This document shows positions 63,841 to 64,000 of a stretch of DNA of 64,000 nt, one piece after another. Position 1 is the stretch's first letter. Every line of letters starts with the position of its first letter. The notes beneath the pieces are model-generated. The model ran no database searches, had not been told where the DNA came from, and was given only the letters and a program-made list of their open reading frames with translations. A program made the position numbers and the translations under genes. Location: assembly GCA_002104905.1 (NCBI GenBank), contig MCFE01000117.1:99750-163749 (forward strand), written 5' to 3'. The stretch comes from Basidiobolus meristosporus CBS 931.73 (Eukaryota; Basidiobolomycota; Basidiobolomycetes; Basidiobolales; Basidiobolaceae).

Positions 63841-64000
63841 TCAGGCAGACTCTGAGGTTGCCTGTTCCTGCTGAAACTCTTGCACTGCCCTTTGTAAATT
63901 TCCAGAATTATTCCACAACTCTTCAAATGGAGCTTGCGTAATGTCTTTCAGGATTCTAATTGCTTCCTCTTTCAAGAAGTAGGCCCACATCATAGGTTGG
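63841..64000 (-). pseudogene. LINE-A ORF1, C-terminal end with a 1-bp insertion
   Basis: The last 50 or so codons of ORF1 (EEAIRILKDITQAPFEELWN, ending ATSESA and TGA 63843-63841). Compared with LINE-B (PSYDVAYFL), the sequence PTYDV is followed by an extra G in a run at 63984-63986, which throws PTYDV and AYFL into different frames. Most of ORF1 lies outside the window. Confidence 0.7.

Larger units (their letters stand above)
60903..64000 (-). mobile_element. LINE-A, second APE-type LINE, runs off the window
   Basis: Same layout as LINE-B: ORF1 end, in-frame TGA CTA, ORF2, short 3' UTR with hairpin, 3' terminus at 60903 (plus strand TTAGGGG). The two share the overall protein but differ at many residues, so they are separate families rather than recent copies. 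The 5' end lies beyond the right edge. Confidence 0.85.

Noticed and set aside
1-64000. CRISPR arrays, bacterial operons or ribosome-binding sites
   Set aside because: The sequence is eukaryotic with spliceosomal introns; no regularly spaced direct repeats of CRISPR type were seen.

Overview
The window is fungal nuclear DNA. The evidence is short GT-AG introns, yeast-type gene families (Ku70, Ski3, Ste50-like, Pmt4-like, Noc4, Nvj2/TEX2, LAM-type sterol transporter, small SPT subunit) and TTAGGG-type telomere units. Copia, Ty3/gypsy, CACTA-like and LINE elements plus intron-rich genes suggest an early-diverging (zygomycete-grade) lineage, but the species cannot be fixed from this sequence alone.

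Layout. 1-10.2 kb is a graveyard of transposons: a Copia LTR and gag stub, a Ty3/gypsy element on the minus strand carrying ten in-frame stops (all TGA), CACTA/tnp2-like transposase remnants, a decayed ORF, a solo LTR with a target-site duplication, and two Copia 3' ends in a head-to-head palindrome. 10.2-50.2 kb is the gene block: TRAF/RING zinc-finger protein, Elf1, a 3'-truncated Rac copy, a damaged RPS9 copy, small SPT subunit, Ku70, a SAM-RA (Ste50-like) adaptor, a Sel1-repeat protein ending in a CaaX-like box, Ski3, Pmt4, Nvj2/TEX2, an ABHD11-like hydrolase, Noc4 and a GRAM-VASt sterol transporter. 50.2-53.1 kb and several smaller stretches hold no recognisable gene.

53.2-64 kb is the most interesting part. 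A Copia element is cut off in its protease at a TTAGGG unit. After it come head-to-tail elements, all on the minus strand: an ORF1-only LINE derivative, a tRNA-headed SINE, an intact LINE (LINE-B), a SINE 3' fragment, and a second LINE (LINE-A) running off the right edge. Each 3' end carries the same small hairpin and terminates in a C-rich CTAA end, so the plus strand reads TTAGG(G) into every element. This is the arrangement expected if a TTAGGG chromosome end primed reverse transcription on RNAs ending in CCCUAA, with the telomere to the right of the window. In both LINEs, ORF1 and ORF2 lie in one frame, separated only by TGA followed by CTA, and ORF2 has no early AUG; this points to stop-codon readthrough. 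LINE-B has no CpG dinucleotide that I could find over 4.3 kb, although its ORFs are open.

The transposon regions are CpG-poor, and the gypsy decay is dominated by CpG-to-TpG/CpA changes, as if repeats, but not genes, undergo cytosine-methylation-type mutation.
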